DNA of 64,000 nucleotides, taken from positions 56,970-120,969 of the forward strand of contig JASAND010007789.1 of NCBI GenBank assembly GCA_030248195.1, given 5' to 3'. Made by a program: the position numbers and the translations under genes. Of the stretch, positions 21,401-26,984 are shown in pieces. The notes beneath the pieces are model-generated. The model was not told where the DNA came from. It did no database searches and worked only from the letters and a program-made list of their open reading frames with translations. The stretch is from Trissonchulus latispiculum (lineage: Eukaryota > Nematoda > Enoplea > Enoplida > Ironidae). Positions within the stretch are counted from its first letter, which is position 1. The number at the start of each line of letters is the position of its first letter.

Positions 21401-21411
21401 TGGCTACCTAG
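341..21411 (+). CDS. LDLa-SRCR-S1 mosaic serine protease (TTSP-like), 5'-partial gene span
   Basis: Spliced gene; the first coding exon lies upstream because exon 341-448 starts in phase 1. Supported exons: 341-448, 744-854, 1567-1683, 1891-2010, 3099-3221, 5485-5842, 6067-6318, 6709-6846, 9810-9911, 10054-10176, 10676-10880, 11111-11230, 16441-16487, 16929-17160, 17487-17677, 19781-19957, 20246-20418, 21244-21411; 4357-4395 and 4537-5260 are tentative. From 5485 on, donor and acceptor phases agree at every junction, which is the strongest evidence. Domain order is LDLa repeats, helical stalk, divergent LDLa modules, SRCR-like module, S1 protease ending at TAG 21409-21411. This order is known from type II transmembrane serine proteases such as enteropeptidase and matriptase, so cell-surface proteolysis is inferred; no transmembrane segment is seen here. 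The catalytic triad is intact. Candidate poly(A) signals follow near 21587 (AATAAA) and 21892. Confidence 0.85.
744..854 (+). CDS. LDLa module exon (complete six cysteines)
   Basis: The acceptor ATTTCAG ends at 743 and the donor A|GTAGGT starts at 855, both phase 1. The translation [17 protein letters not shown]...CDGMFDC..GEDESKC has all six cysteines and the acidic DxxDC/DGEDE calcium cage of the family. It is a typical ligand-binding repeat. Confidence 0.88.
1032..1518. mobile_element. Palindromic MITE, 7-bp TSD ATACTAT
   Basis: The 487-bp element begins CAAGAGTGTATAATAG and ends with the reverse complement, with long inverted arms (for example CATGCTAGGTATGCTCGG near 1087 and its complement near 1445). 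It is flanked by exact ATACTAT at 1025-1031 and 1519-1525. The same ends recur at 12398-13038. Confidence 0.85.
1567..1683 (+). CDS. LDLa module exon (complete six cysteines)
   Basis: The acceptor TTTTAG ends at 1566 and the donor G|GTAATT starts at 1684, phase 1-1. The module reads [33 protein letters not shown] with all six cysteines and the acidic cage. The preceding intron carries the palindromic MITE at 1032-1518. Confidence 0.88.
1891..2010 (+). CDS. LDLa module exon (four cysteines)
   Basis: The acceptor ATTTCAG ends at 1890 and the donor G|GTAACT starts at 2011, phase 1-1. The module AESDEDFIC...[17 protein letters not shown] keeps cysteines 2, 4, 5 and 6 and lacks 1 and 3, the same pairwise loss as exon 341-448. 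Confidence 0.82.
2228..2824. mobile_element. Diverged relative of the CAAGAG palindromic MITE
   Basis: The inverted arms share interior blocks with 1032-1518 (GGTTCATTAACTC on the left, GAGTTAATGAACC on the right). The ends are degraded and no TSD is clear. It lies in the intron before exon 3099-3221. Confidence 0.65.
3099..3221 (+). CDS. LDLa module exon (complete six cysteines)
   Basis: The acceptor CGTTTCAG ends at 3098 and the donor T|GTAAGT starts at 3222, phase 1-1. The translation [16 protein letters not shown]...[19 protein letters not shown] is a textbook LDLa repeat. An alternative acceptor at 3084-3085 would add five residues but break the phase-1 pattern of its neighbours. Confidence 0.88.
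3232..3566 (-). mobile_element. tRNA-derived SINE-like element flanked by inverted repeats
   Basis: On the minus strand the segment ~3515-3445 reads like a tRNA: GATGGCCCAGGTGGTCAGC (A-box-like) and GGTTCGATCCC (B box). Outside it both ends carry inverted copies of a GGAAAGATTGATA...GTTCAG sequence. Related copies lie at 19349-19690 and 20985-21215. The element starts within 15 bp of the donor of exon 3099-3221. Confidence 0.6.
3889..4000 (+). pseudogene. Decaying LDLa exon with compensating frameshifts
   Basis: A good acceptor (TTTTTCCAG, ending 3888) opens a phase-1 frame starting [15 protein letters not shown], the first half of an LDLa repeat. The expected CIP motif and following residues appear next in another frame (TGTATACCC at 3935-3943), and the original frame resumes at NGTDA. 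This looks like a pair of opposite small indels that removed cysteines 3 and 4. Cysteines 5 and 6 are also missing and no convincing phase-1 donor follows. The exon is probably skipped or dead; a highly divergent coding exon is possible. Confidence 0.5.
4357..4395 (+). CDS. Tentative 39-nt microexon
   Basis: A 39-nt segment lies between TTTTGTAG (ending 4356) and GAG|GTAAGC (donor 4396). In phase 1 it is open ([12 protein letters not shown]) and its end phase fits the acceptor at 4537. There is no domain match, so support rests on splice signals and phase only. Confidence 0.35.
4537..5260 (+). pseudogene. Tentative exon interrupted by an 8-bp-TSD MITE
   Basis: The acceptor TTATAATTCAG ends at 4536 and a strong donor GTG|GTAAGT starts at 5261. 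If the element at 4571-5155 and one TSD copy are removed, 131 nt form one open frame ([15 protein letters not shown]...) from phase 1 to phase 0, which fits the next exon at 5485. With the 593-bp insertion the frame cannot be read through unless the element is spliced out. No known domain is recognised, so it may be a lost exon or non-coding. Confidence 0.35.
4571..5155. mobile_element. Palindromic MITE, exact 8-bp TSD CATACGTG (hAT-like)
   Basis: The ends GGATCTTTTCCACAAT and the reverse complement lie between direct copies CATACGTG at 4563-4570 and 5156-5163. Inner arms (TCCGGTAGAATCGATGATGC near 4720 and its complement near 4955) form a long hairpin. An 8-bp TSD is typical of hAT elements. 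Confidence 0.85.
5485..5842 (+). CDS. Helical, N-glycosylated stalk exon
   Basis: The acceptor GCATTTAG ends at 5484 and the donor G|GTAAAG starts at 5843. The first acceptor at 5466 is ruled out by an in-frame TAG at 5482. The 119 codons encode a long amphipathic helix-rich segment with one cysteine, regularly spaced I/L/V and charged residues (for example [19 protein letters not shown]) and two N-glycosylation sequons (NIT, NKT). It probably forms a stalk or coiled coil between LDLa clusters. No named family is recognised. Confidence 0.7.
6067..6318 (+). CDS. Linker plus half LDLa module exon, GC donor
   Basis: The acceptor TCGTTGTAG ends at 6066; phase 1 fits the previous donor. About 55 residues of basic, proline-rich linker are followed by [16 protein letters not shown] and GDDESQC, the C-terminal half of an LDLa repeat with cysteines 3-6. 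The best 3' boundary is G|GCAAGT at 6319, a GC-AG intron. It keeps the last cysteine and gives phase 1, as the exon at 6709 requires; nearby GT dinucleotides are weak. Confidence 0.7.
6709..6846 (+). CDS. Cysteine-containing divergent LDLa-like exon
   Basis: The acceptor TTGTTTCAG ends at 6708 and the donor T|GTGAGT starts at 6847, phase 1-1. The translation starts [19 protein letters not shown], then has a fourth cysteine in RGCQQDVGG. Spacing loosely resembles the first four LDLa cysteines, but the calcium cage is absent. It could be a degenerate LDLa or a small unnamed disulfide module. Confidence 0.65.
7081..9293. mobile_element. 2.2-kb composite inverted-repeat element, TSD TTATA
   Basis: The terminal sequences GAAGAAGAGTAAGCCACTAG and CTAGTGGCTTAATCTTCTTC are inverted and flanked by TTATA (7076-7080, 9294-9298). 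Inside are further inverted pairs: 7150-7265 with 7676-7796, 7105-7160 with 8700-8755, and 8757-8830 with 9210-9275. At 8810-9230 a motif near CCCCCCACCAAACGGGGACC recurs in both orientations. No transposase is seen. Confidence 0.75.
8810..9230. repeat. G/C-run array around ACCAAACGGGG
   Basis: At least eight copies of CCCC(A)CCAAACGGGG or its complement CCCCGTTTGGTGGGG are separated by 10-30 bp, arranged as two facing arms around ~8950. Closely spaced G runs could form G-quadruplexes on either strand. Confidence 0.75.
9810..9911 (+). CDS. LDLa module exon, short divergent
   Basis: The acceptor GCTGTAG ends at 9809 and the donor G|GTATAT starts at 9912, phase 1-1. It encodes [16 protein letters not shown] then DGIPDC and [10 protein letters not shown]. 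The C-terminal half with the acidic cage is convincing; only four cysteines are present. Confidence 0.8.
10054..10176 (+). CDS. LDLa module exon (complete six cysteines)
   Basis: The acceptor TTTTTAG ends at 10053 and the donor T|GTACGT starts at 10177, phase 1-1. It encodes [11 protein letters not shown]...[11 protein letters not shown]...[13 protein letters not shown]. All six cysteines are present, with a weakened cage (GRDEE). It is the last LDLa before the SRCR-like module. Confidence 0.85.
10676..10880 (+). CDS. SRCR-like module, first part
   Basis: The acceptor AATCAAG ends at 10675; the two leading bases complete the phase-1 codon of the previous exon. The donor GG|GTATTG starts at 10881, phase 2. 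The segment [15 protein letters not shown] ... [11 protein letters not shown] resembles the core of the SRCR module found just before S1 domains in hepsin- and TMPRSS-type proteases (strand, Cys, helix with Cys, then LGY-like). It is divergent, so the family call is inferred from pattern and position. Confidence 0.65.
11111..11230 (+). CDS. SRCR-like module, second part
   Basis: The acceptor CACTTTACAG ends at 11110; its first base completes the split Gly codon. The donor AA|GTACGA starts at 11231, phase 2. It encodes [17 protein letters not shown]...FQYK, matching in position the variable middle of SRCR modules. The ~5.2-kb intron after it contains the large hAT-like element at 11944-14806. 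Confidence 0.65.
11412..11640 (+). repeat. GGATC-rich repeat, left arm beginning GGGGCCGATCCTATCA
   Basis: The block starts GGGGCCGATCCTATCATTAT and is full of TTTTGGGATT/GGATC words. An inverted counterpart lies at 16035-16303, ending GATAGGATCGGCCCC. The two may be ends of one ~4.9-kb element or two copies; no TSD was found. Confidence 0.5.
12398..13038. mobile_element. Nested palindromic MITE, 7-bp TSD ATACGGA
   Basis: The ends CAAGAGTTTATAATAGGAAG and the complement lie between ATACGGA at 12391-12397 and 13039-13045. The arms of ~290 bp are nearly perfect inverted repeats around ~12715. It is the same family as 1032-1518 and lies inside the hAT-type element. Confidence 0.88.
13046..14686. 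other. Internal part of the hAT-type element, no gene recognised
   Basis: AT-rich sequence between the nested MITE and the right hexamer array. Short frames show no transposase motif (no BED finger, no SSAxxER segment). Confidence 0.5.
14815..16034. other. Intronic sequence with a TTCGCGAA-rich inverted repeat
   Basis: Most of this stretch shows nothing recognisable. Between ~15735 and 15950 the words CGCGAACTTCGCGAA and TTCGCC/GGCGAA recur in inverted arrangement, suggesting a small degenerate palindromic element. Confidence 0.4.
16035..16303. repeat. GGATC-rich repeat, right arm ending GATAGGATCGGCCCC
   Basis: Inverted counterpart of 11412-11640, with TTTCAACCCGGATTGAAAC and ATTGGGATCGAG words. 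It lies 140 bp before exon 16441-16487. Confidence 0.5.
16441..16487 (+). CDS. SRCR-like module, last strand microexon
   Basis: This 47-nt exon lies between TTTTTCAG (ending 16440) and G|GTATTA (donor 16488); phase 2 in and phase 1 out both match. It encodes [15 protein letters not shown], equivalent to the conserved C-terminal strand with two cysteines (C..G..V.L.C) that precedes the protease domain in TTSPs. Confidence 0.75.
16750..16895. mobile_element. 146-bp MITE, TSD TAA (Harbinger-like)
   Basis: The ends CCCTGGATTGCAC and GTGCAATCCAGGG are perfect inverted repeats between TAA at 16747-16749 and 16896-16898. Inner arms also pair (ACTGCGGATTAGC with GCTAATCCGCAGT). A 3-bp TAA/TTA target fits PIF/Harbinger-type MITEs. 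Confidence 0.8.
16929..17160 (+). CDS. S1 protease exon: activation site and catalytic His
   Basis: The acceptor ATTGTAG ends at 16928 and the donor CA|GTAAGG starts at 17161. It encodes a propeptide Cys (DCDKR), a polybasic ANKRRR stretch, then SVNG where family members have IVGG, and SVPMIIEV where they have the xPWQVSL strand. Next come SC (Cys42) and WILTAAHC with catalytic His at 17138-17140. The propeptide Cys can pair with the Cys in QPACLP of exon 19781-19957, as in two-chain proteases. A palindromic MITE ends about 30 bp before the acceptor. Confidence 0.9.
17487..17677 (+). CDS. S1 protease exon between His and Asp
   Basis: The acceptor GTTTTAG ends at 17486; the first G completes Gln. 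The exon encodes [20 protein letters not shown]...[11 protein letters not shown]... The donor T|GTAAGT at 17678 lies inside the 8-bp TSD of a hAT-type element that starts at 17683, so its sixth base (T) comes from the transposon. Confidence 0.85.
17695..17960 (+). repeat. Subterminal (GAAACT)n arrays, left end
   Basis: Runs of two to five CTGAAA units, each led by AGCTGAAACTG and separated by ~15-20 bp of unique sequence. Near both outer edges the complementary TTTCAG orientation also appears. The mirror array lies at 18838-19075. Confidence 0.9.
18153..18524. mobile_element. Nested MITE with AAGTCTGACC ends
   Basis: The ends AAGTCTGACCAAAAAATGTAG and the complement enclose ~330 bp of inverted sequence. 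The same ends bound 23730-25064, so this is a shorter copy of that family. The TA target is clear on the left but reads GC on the right. Confidence 0.75.
19349..19690 (-). mobile_element. tRNA-derived SINE-like element with ~48-bp inverted ends
   Basis: On the minus strand 19630-19560 reads GGCCCTGTGGTGTAG (A box), then GTGGTTCGAAACCC (B box) and a GGGCC end able to pair with the 5' GGCCC, so most of a tRNA cloverleaf is present. Both outer ends carry inverted GGGAAGCAGGCATAG...GATTGATAA sequence. Open frames across it are incidental. Confidence 0.65.
19781..19957 (+). CDS. S1 protease exon: catalytic Asp
   Basis: The acceptor TTTTGTTTCAG ends at 19780; phase 1 matches. It encodes [19 protein letters not shown] with the catalytic Asp at 19807-19809 (DLAM for the family DIAL), then [12 protein letters not shown] with Cys122 and [14 protein letters not shown], the usual C..SGWG region with V-G-Y. 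The donor G|GTAGGG starts at 19958. Confidence 0.88.
20246..20418 (+). CDS. S1 protease exon: specificity-pocket region
   Basis: The acceptor ATTTCAG ends at 20245; phase 1 in, phase 0 out (donor GTAAGC at 20419). It encodes [17 protein letters not shown], equivalent to the L..V.LP.V....C strand, and [16 protein letters not shown], equivalent to FCAG....DSCQ. Position 189 by chymotrypsin alignment is Gly, not Asp, which argues against trypsin-like cleavage after Arg/Lys. Confidence 0.87.
20445..20895. repeat. ATTAAA/TTTAATCC-rich element
   Basis: It is bounded by TCTTTAAAGACTAAAA on the left and its diverged complement TTTTAATCTTTAAAGA on the right. The interior consists of many GGATTAAA / TTTAATCC words in both orientations. 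It starts 27 bp after the donor of exon 20246-20418. No TSD was found. Confidence 0.6.
20985..21215 (-). mobile_element. Degenerate tRNA-SINE-like element
   Basis: The right part (GCCATCAGTTGAACTCC...CTTATCAATTTTCCTATG) matches the ends of 3232-3566 and 19349-19690. On the minus strand GGCTGGGTGGTGTAGTGG resembles an A box; no good B box remains. Confidence 0.5.
21244..21411 (+). CDS. S1 protease terminal exon: catalytic Ser
   Basis: The acceptor GTTTTAG ends at 21243, phase 0. The exon starts [10 protein letters not shown] with catalytic Ser at 21250-21252, continues [17 protein letters not shown] and [20 protein letters not shown], and stops with TAG at 21409-21411. The C-terminal W-I helix is typical of S1 domains. 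The usual GDSGGP is GDSGGG here. Confidence 0.92.
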   Translation, partial: GDSGGGIFCPGVDGSWKLAGINSATFSMCARDLHGPDMFANVSKALDWIQSTMAT

Positions 21412-21710
21412 GTCTTTTGAATGAGAAAAATCACTGTCCTAGTTGTGGAGACTAACAGACTGTTGTACTACACTACTACACAGCGATACCGTTTCAAATA
21501 ATACCACCATCTACCATCATGTGTTCATTTTCTTCGCAAAAAAGTTATTGCAAATTTATTGATGCATAAAAAAAACATCACACATACAAATAAACAAACT
21601 CTTAGTAAATGTTTTGGTTAGAAGAAAGCAATTACGAGCAGTACATACATATATAGGTTCGTTGAGACAAATAGGCTATATAAAAGTTTTAAGGCAGAAT
21701 ACAGGTATAA

Positions 21711-22082
21711 AGCCCGGTTTACACTGTTAAACTTCTGTCTGACTTTATCAGATGGAACAAATATCAGAGCAAACATTTTCTATCCGACATGCTGTTTACA
21801 CTGTCCATCAAACAAACAAGCAGTTTGCTACTGACAATTCCACAGCACCCAATCATATTCAGTTGTTGTTGCTTCACCCCAGTTTCTTTTGAAATAAAGC
21901 TACATATATGAGTGGTCAGTTTCGTCTGATATCAGACGGAATTCCCATTTTCGTCCAACAGAAATTGCTATGTCAGAGCTGATTCAGATAGTCGTTTACA
22001 TGCGAGAATTTCGTCTGACATTTGTTTGAAGAAAATTTTCATCCGACAAAGTCAGACGAAAGTTTGATAGTGTAAACCCCCT
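21711..22082. mobile_element. 372-bp MITE, TSD TAA (Harbinger-like)
   Basis: The ends AGCCCGGTTTACACT and AGTGTAAACCCCCT are imperfect inverted repeats with longer pairing (CTGTCTGACTTTATC with GACAAAGTCAGACG). TAA occurs at 21708-21710 and 22083-22085. It lies ~300 bp downstream of the protease stop codon. A truncated copy of the left end may lie near 4151. Confidence 0.65.
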
Positions 22083-22985
22083 TAAAAGTTTTCAATATAA
22101 AGTCGTATAGGATAAATTTGTGATCAAATTTTACAATTAAATGTCTGTATCTTAATAACAAAAGGGCTTTTCAGTACATTCATATTTCAGTTTGTATTCA
22201 AGTATTTAAGAATCCACCACCTCCCCACTCCACAATCTATGATAGCAATTGTCTTTGCCATTTGTAAAAGTCAGTTATCCTGGAGTTGTGCAACATACGA
22301 ATTATTTATCCTGACTTCTGAAGTTGAGCAAATGCTCGGTAATATAGGCTGAACTGTTCCACCACAGTTGCTCTAAAACAAAAGTAGTCAGGTTACCAAA
22401 AATTAAAGGCTGCTTGGTAGTGATGTTTCAGCACCTGAAACTGAAACTGAAAATATTTTCAGTCAATACACATTTTAGTTTCAGCACCTGAAACTGAAAC
22501 TGAAACTGAAAATATACGAGCTCGACGCCTGAAACTGAAACTGGAAATGTCAAGAAATGGGACCTGAAACTGAAACTGAATCTGAAACTGAAAATACTGA
22601 AATCAGCCGCCTGAAACTGGAACTGAAAATACAGGCTTTGCAGACCTGAAACTGAAACTGAAATAATTTCAGTTGCCTACAGAATCTGAAACATACATGG
22701 GCAATGATCTTGGCTCTGGCCTGCACAGCCTTCGAGCTCACTGCGCTGGGGGTCAAATTTTAACTTTCACTATATGTGTCGACTATGGTTTTTACAAATC
22801 TGTGTTTTGTCACATATCTTTCAAGCCCCTTTGACGGAAATATTTACTATCGCTTACGCAATCCTCCAAGATTTTGATGAATCTCGCAAAAATGCTAAAA
22901 TTTTTATTTCAGGCTTTGCAAGGGAATTTTAAGAATGCAGTTATAATTCATCCCAAAATTCAACTAGCTTTATTAGGTAACCAAG

Positions 22986-25216
22986 TTATATATGTCGTAG
23001 CAAGATAGTAAAATTGGCAAGATAGTTATCTTGCTAAGAGTTTGGCAAGATAGTTATCTTGCTAAAATTTTAGCAAGATGGTTATCTTGCCACAACATTT
23101 AGCAAGATTACTATCTTGCCAAAACTGTTCGTAAGATAGTAATCTTACTAGAATTTAGCAAAGTAGTCATCTTACCAGTTTCAGTATGAAAGGTATCTTC
23201 AATTTGGAAACAAAGACAGTCATTTAATAAAGGGGGAAACTTTCGCAAAATTAAAAACTAACCATTGTGCTGTATCACTGCTGAAATAATATTTGTAATG
23301 GAAATGCTAAAGTTAGAAATTGCATAAGAGAATATATTTTAATATATTATTTCAAAGTTAACTGCGAAAAATACAAAAATTGATACTACTTTATCGACAA
23401 AACCAGCCTCACAAAATTAGTTCAATATGCACATACTTAATTTTTCAGTCTTCTTAAGAAAATGTAAGTCTTTTAGTCTCCTTTCAAGTCAGTAATTTTC
23501 ATAATCTTGACGTATTATAATATTTGTTACCTTCGCAGTAATGCAAATTCTATTCTGCAAATTCTGAAAATAATGTATTTTCTATTACAAATATAATTTC
23601 AGCAACAATAAAGAACACAATGGCCAGTGTTAAATTCTTGTGAAGTCCCCCCTTGCATTAAACTCAGGAATAGGGTATACTAATGACTTTTTTGTTTCCA
23701 AATTGAAAACATGTTTCATACTGAAACTAAAGTCTGACCAAAAAATGTAGAAAGCGAAATTGTTTGCTTTATATCTCGTAAACGCTTCAAGATAACTGCC
23801 ATAAATTATATATTTTCTGAACCGGAATGATGAGATCTTTCTTCTCGTGAAAAAAGTTTTTTGAAATTTCCCGTGCGATTTCAAAGGGTGCCGCTTTTAT
23901 ATGTCCAGAAGGATTGGTAAATGCTACAACCACGATTTTTTCAGGAAAATTTTCCCCTTGTCCGAATGTCCTACACACCAAATTTCAGCTTTTTTGGTTG
24001 AAAATTGCGTGAGTTATTACATTTTTAGATTTTCAAAATCCTTTGATCTTTGCCGCTTTTTCGACTTTGACTGGTTGTTACTCGCCACTCGCTCAACGAA
24101 AAAATTTTTTGATTGGATTTTCAGGACCGCCTGGGTGTCCGCTTTCATCTGTTATACGTGGTATTTCAAAATTTGAAAGTCGATTTTTTCGAAAAATACC
24201 ACTTTTTGACCCAAAATTTCGGCAAAGCGAATCCAGCAAAAGTGAATAAAAATAAAATAATCATAAAGTTCATTATGAGCTGAATCCAACGATATAAAGT
24301 TTTCGTGGCTACGACTTATATTGCGCCAGCAATGAATTTTTAAACATTTTCCTTATTTCAGCTGGTTTTTGCTAGTTTACGCTGGTTCAGGTAAATCTAG
24401 GCGGCAACATCAAAGGAAGCCAAAAACCAGCTTGAAATAAGGGAAATGTTTAAAAATTCATTGCTGGCGCAATATAAGTCGTAGCCACGAAAACTTTATA
24501 TCGTTGGATTCAGCTCATAATGAACTTTATGATAATGTTATTTTTATTTACTTTTGGTGGATTCGCTTTGCCGAAATTTTGGGTCAAAAAGTGGTATTTT
24601 TCGAAAAAATCGACTTTCAAATTTTGAAATACCACGTATATCAGATGAAAGCGGACACCCAGACGGTCCTGAAAATCCAATCAAAAAATTTTTTCGTTGA
24701 GCGAGTGGCGAGTAGCAACCAGTCAAAGTGGAAAAAGCGGCAAAGATCAAAGGATTTTGAAAATCTAAAAAATGGAATAACTCACGCAATTTTCAACCAA
24801 AAACGCTGAAATTTGGTGTGTAGGACATTCGGACAAGGGGAAATATTTCCTGAAAAAATCGTGGTTGTAGCATTTACCAATCCTTCTGGACATATAAAAG
24901 CGGCACCCTTTGAAATCGCACGGGAAATTTCAAAAAACTTTTTTCACGAGAAGAAAGATCTCATCATTCCGGTTCAGAAAATATATAATTTATGGCAGTT
25001 ATCTTGAAGCGTTTACGAGATATAAAGCAAACAATTTCGCTTTCTACATTTTTTGGTCAGACTTTAGTAAGATACTTTCTATCTTTCTAAGACTATCTAG
25101 TCTAAATTCTAGAAAGATTACTATCTTACCAACAATTTTAGCAAGATAACTATCTTGCCAAACTCTTAGCAAGATAACTATCTTGCCAATTTTACTATCT
25201 TGCTACCACATATATA
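22986..25216. repeat. Large palindrome with CAAGATAGTTATCTTG arrays at both ends
   Basis: The left arm starts TATATATGTCGTAGCAAGATAG and the right arm ends CTTGCTACCACATATATA. Each arm carries about five copies of a ~20-bp self-complementary word near GGCAAGATAGTTATCTTGC. The centre holds the element 23730-25064. It is nested inside the 5-kb hAT relic. Confidence 0.75.
23730..25064. mobile_element. 1.3-kb fold-back MITE with AAGTCTGACC ends, TA target
   Basis: The ends AAGTCTGACCAAAAAATGTAG and the complement are flanked by TA (23728-23729, 25065-25066). The arms of ~640 bp are nearly perfect inverted repeats meeting near 24390. Paired frames on the two strands (23787-23981 minus, 24813-25007 plus) are identical because of the palindrome, not separate genes. 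A TA target suggests a Tc1/mariner-like source. Confidence 0.8.
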
Positions 25217-25259
25217 ATCAGTTGTCAGCAGTCGAAGCAATGACAAATAATTTTAACAG

Positions 25260-26160
25260 TTGAGAAAGCCGTGGGGGTTTGATAGAGCCCTTATAGAGCT
25301 GGAAAAATCCTTAGTGGAAACAATCAAATATTTGCCTCCGGCATACAGTTGGAATTTTAACCAAACTGCTAATGGGCGGCAGTTGTGCAAGCAACCTTAT
25401 GGCTTGGCAAAAATCAGTGTATAAAAACAAATCCAGCTGGGAAACATTAACCCTTTACTGCCCAAGACTTCTCAGGGAAAGCGGTTGAAAATGACCAGTT
25501 TTACCTTTATGGCTGCCGTTTTTTACTGAGACCACCTAGAGAGATGGGACTGCCACCAATCGATAGAGAATTAATTGCTCTACATTTCATAATCCGTAAC
25601 TGAAGGGTCCCCGATGCAGCCAGAAAAAGTTATAAGCCGTCAAACTCGGGCAAAGAACAAATTTTTGCTAAACGTTCATTGCAAAAACCAATATATTTAT
25701 TTCTAGGTGCAAGTGTTGATTCGAGGACGTAAAAAGTGTAAACGCAAATGTAAAACGTGTAAAACTTAAAAATGTAAACGTGTAGAAAGTTTGCTGCGAG
25801 GGGTAAACGTTTTGCTGCGCACTGCGCGGGGGTAAATTCTTCCTAGCCTGCACATGTGCAGGGGCTGTGCAGGCATTGCCCATGCGTGATCTGAAAATTA
25901 TTTCAGGCCTAGGTTAGCCTGAAAATAAAATTTTTAGGCGCACGCATAGACTGAAAATGTGATTTTCACGCACACGCACAGACTGAAAATGCGATTTTCA
26001 GGCAGTGCGCATAGCCTGAAAATGCGAATTTCAGGCGCACGCATAGACTGAAATTAATTTCAGCTAGAACATATACATTAAGATACTGTTTGGTATAGCT
26101 TGTATGGTAGAAGTAGAAAACTAGGTCACGTTCCCACAACGGAAGCTCTCATTTTTAGGT
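25260..26160. other. Internal hAT-relic sequence with CTGAAAATGCG-type repeats
   Basis: 25260-25890 shows nothing recognisable. From 25890 to 26065 a ~35-bp unit near CTGAAAATGCGATTTTCAGGC...GCACGCATAGA recurs about five times. A block near 26115 (GGTCACGTTCCCA) is shared with 18098 in the other hAT element. Confidence 0.5.
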
Positions 26161-26164
26161 GTGT

Positions 26165-26353
26165 ATTAAGTATACTTTATAGCACACCTTAGCGTGCATT
26201 CACTGATTTATACGCACGACGTGTGGGAAGCTCCGAGTGTGGGGCACGAGTGCGCGAAGCGCACGAGTGCCACGCACGAGGGCTTCCCATACGACGTACG
26301 CAGTAGAAATTAGTGAACAACGCTAAGGTGTGTTGTAAAGTACTTATACAACG
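26165..26353. repeat. Small palindromic element
   Basis: The left arm AGCACACCTTAGCGTGCATTC pairs with the right arm AACGCTAAGGTGTGTTGTA, with further pairing of ACGTGTGGGAAGC and GCTTCCCATACG. It is nested in the hAT relic; the TSD is not clear. Confidence 0.6.
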
Positions 26354-26816
26354 ATTCAATCTCTCCTTAATTGATGAAACCTTACTCATTTATGTTGCAG
26401 CTGGCAGCTAAGTTTAGACAAATTTCAACATGAAGTGGCAGCAACATTGTGTTGCTTGCCATGGCTGGGAGGCCTACTTTTTGGTGTGCAGCAGAGCTGT
26501 CTAAGTTGGAGCTCTGCTGTACACACTGCTGTAGCATGCAGGCAACTGTATGCTACAGCAATTTAGATTAGGGACCGGCCTCCCAGCGTGCAGCGTGCGT
26601 ATAACTCAGTTATACGCACGCTGCACTGTGCATTATCTGATTTATATGCACAGTCTTTACATAGGAAAAGTGCAAAAGAGTTGTATAAATCCGATTTCAT
26701 TTCTTTCTCGTTACTTTCAGTTTGAGTTGCACATAGGTTTTCGTACAGTCAATAGTTTTTTGGCTTTGAGCTTTTATGAAATAGTTACAACATTAGATAT
26801 ATATATTAAACATTAG

Positions 26817-26984
26817 ACAATACTTCCAATTGCGGCTTCATCGGCCGCATCTGAAAGAGTATTTTCTGCGGCTGGCTTTGCTTGCGCAGGACGACGAAAC
26901 CGCTTGAAGGGAAAATCTTTGGAGCGAGAGATTATGTTAAAAATGAATAAGCATTTTCTGAACCAGTGCAATTATATGAAATAA
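26817..26984 (+). pseudogene. hAT transposase C-terminal dimerisation fragment
   Basis: The frame opens after TAG at 26814-26816 and reads LPIAASSAASERVFSAAG followed by RRNRLKGKSLEREIMLKMNKHF, ending at TAA 26982-26984. The SSAASERVFSxAG...RRxRL signature is the diagnostic C-terminal (Dimer_Tnp_hAT) motif. The catalytic core and BED finger upstream are not seen, so this is a relic. It confirms the superfamily of the TAGTGATG-ended elements. Confidence 0.85.

Noticed and set aside
22986..23180. CRISPR-like array of ~20-bp repeats
   Set aside because: Repeats are imperfect, spacers are 5-20 bp and variable, the array is mirrored at 25070-25206 and lies in a eukaryotic transposon.
23787..25007. 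Identical 64-residue proteins on opposite strands
   Set aside because: Both arms of one perfect palindrome; no evidence of coding.
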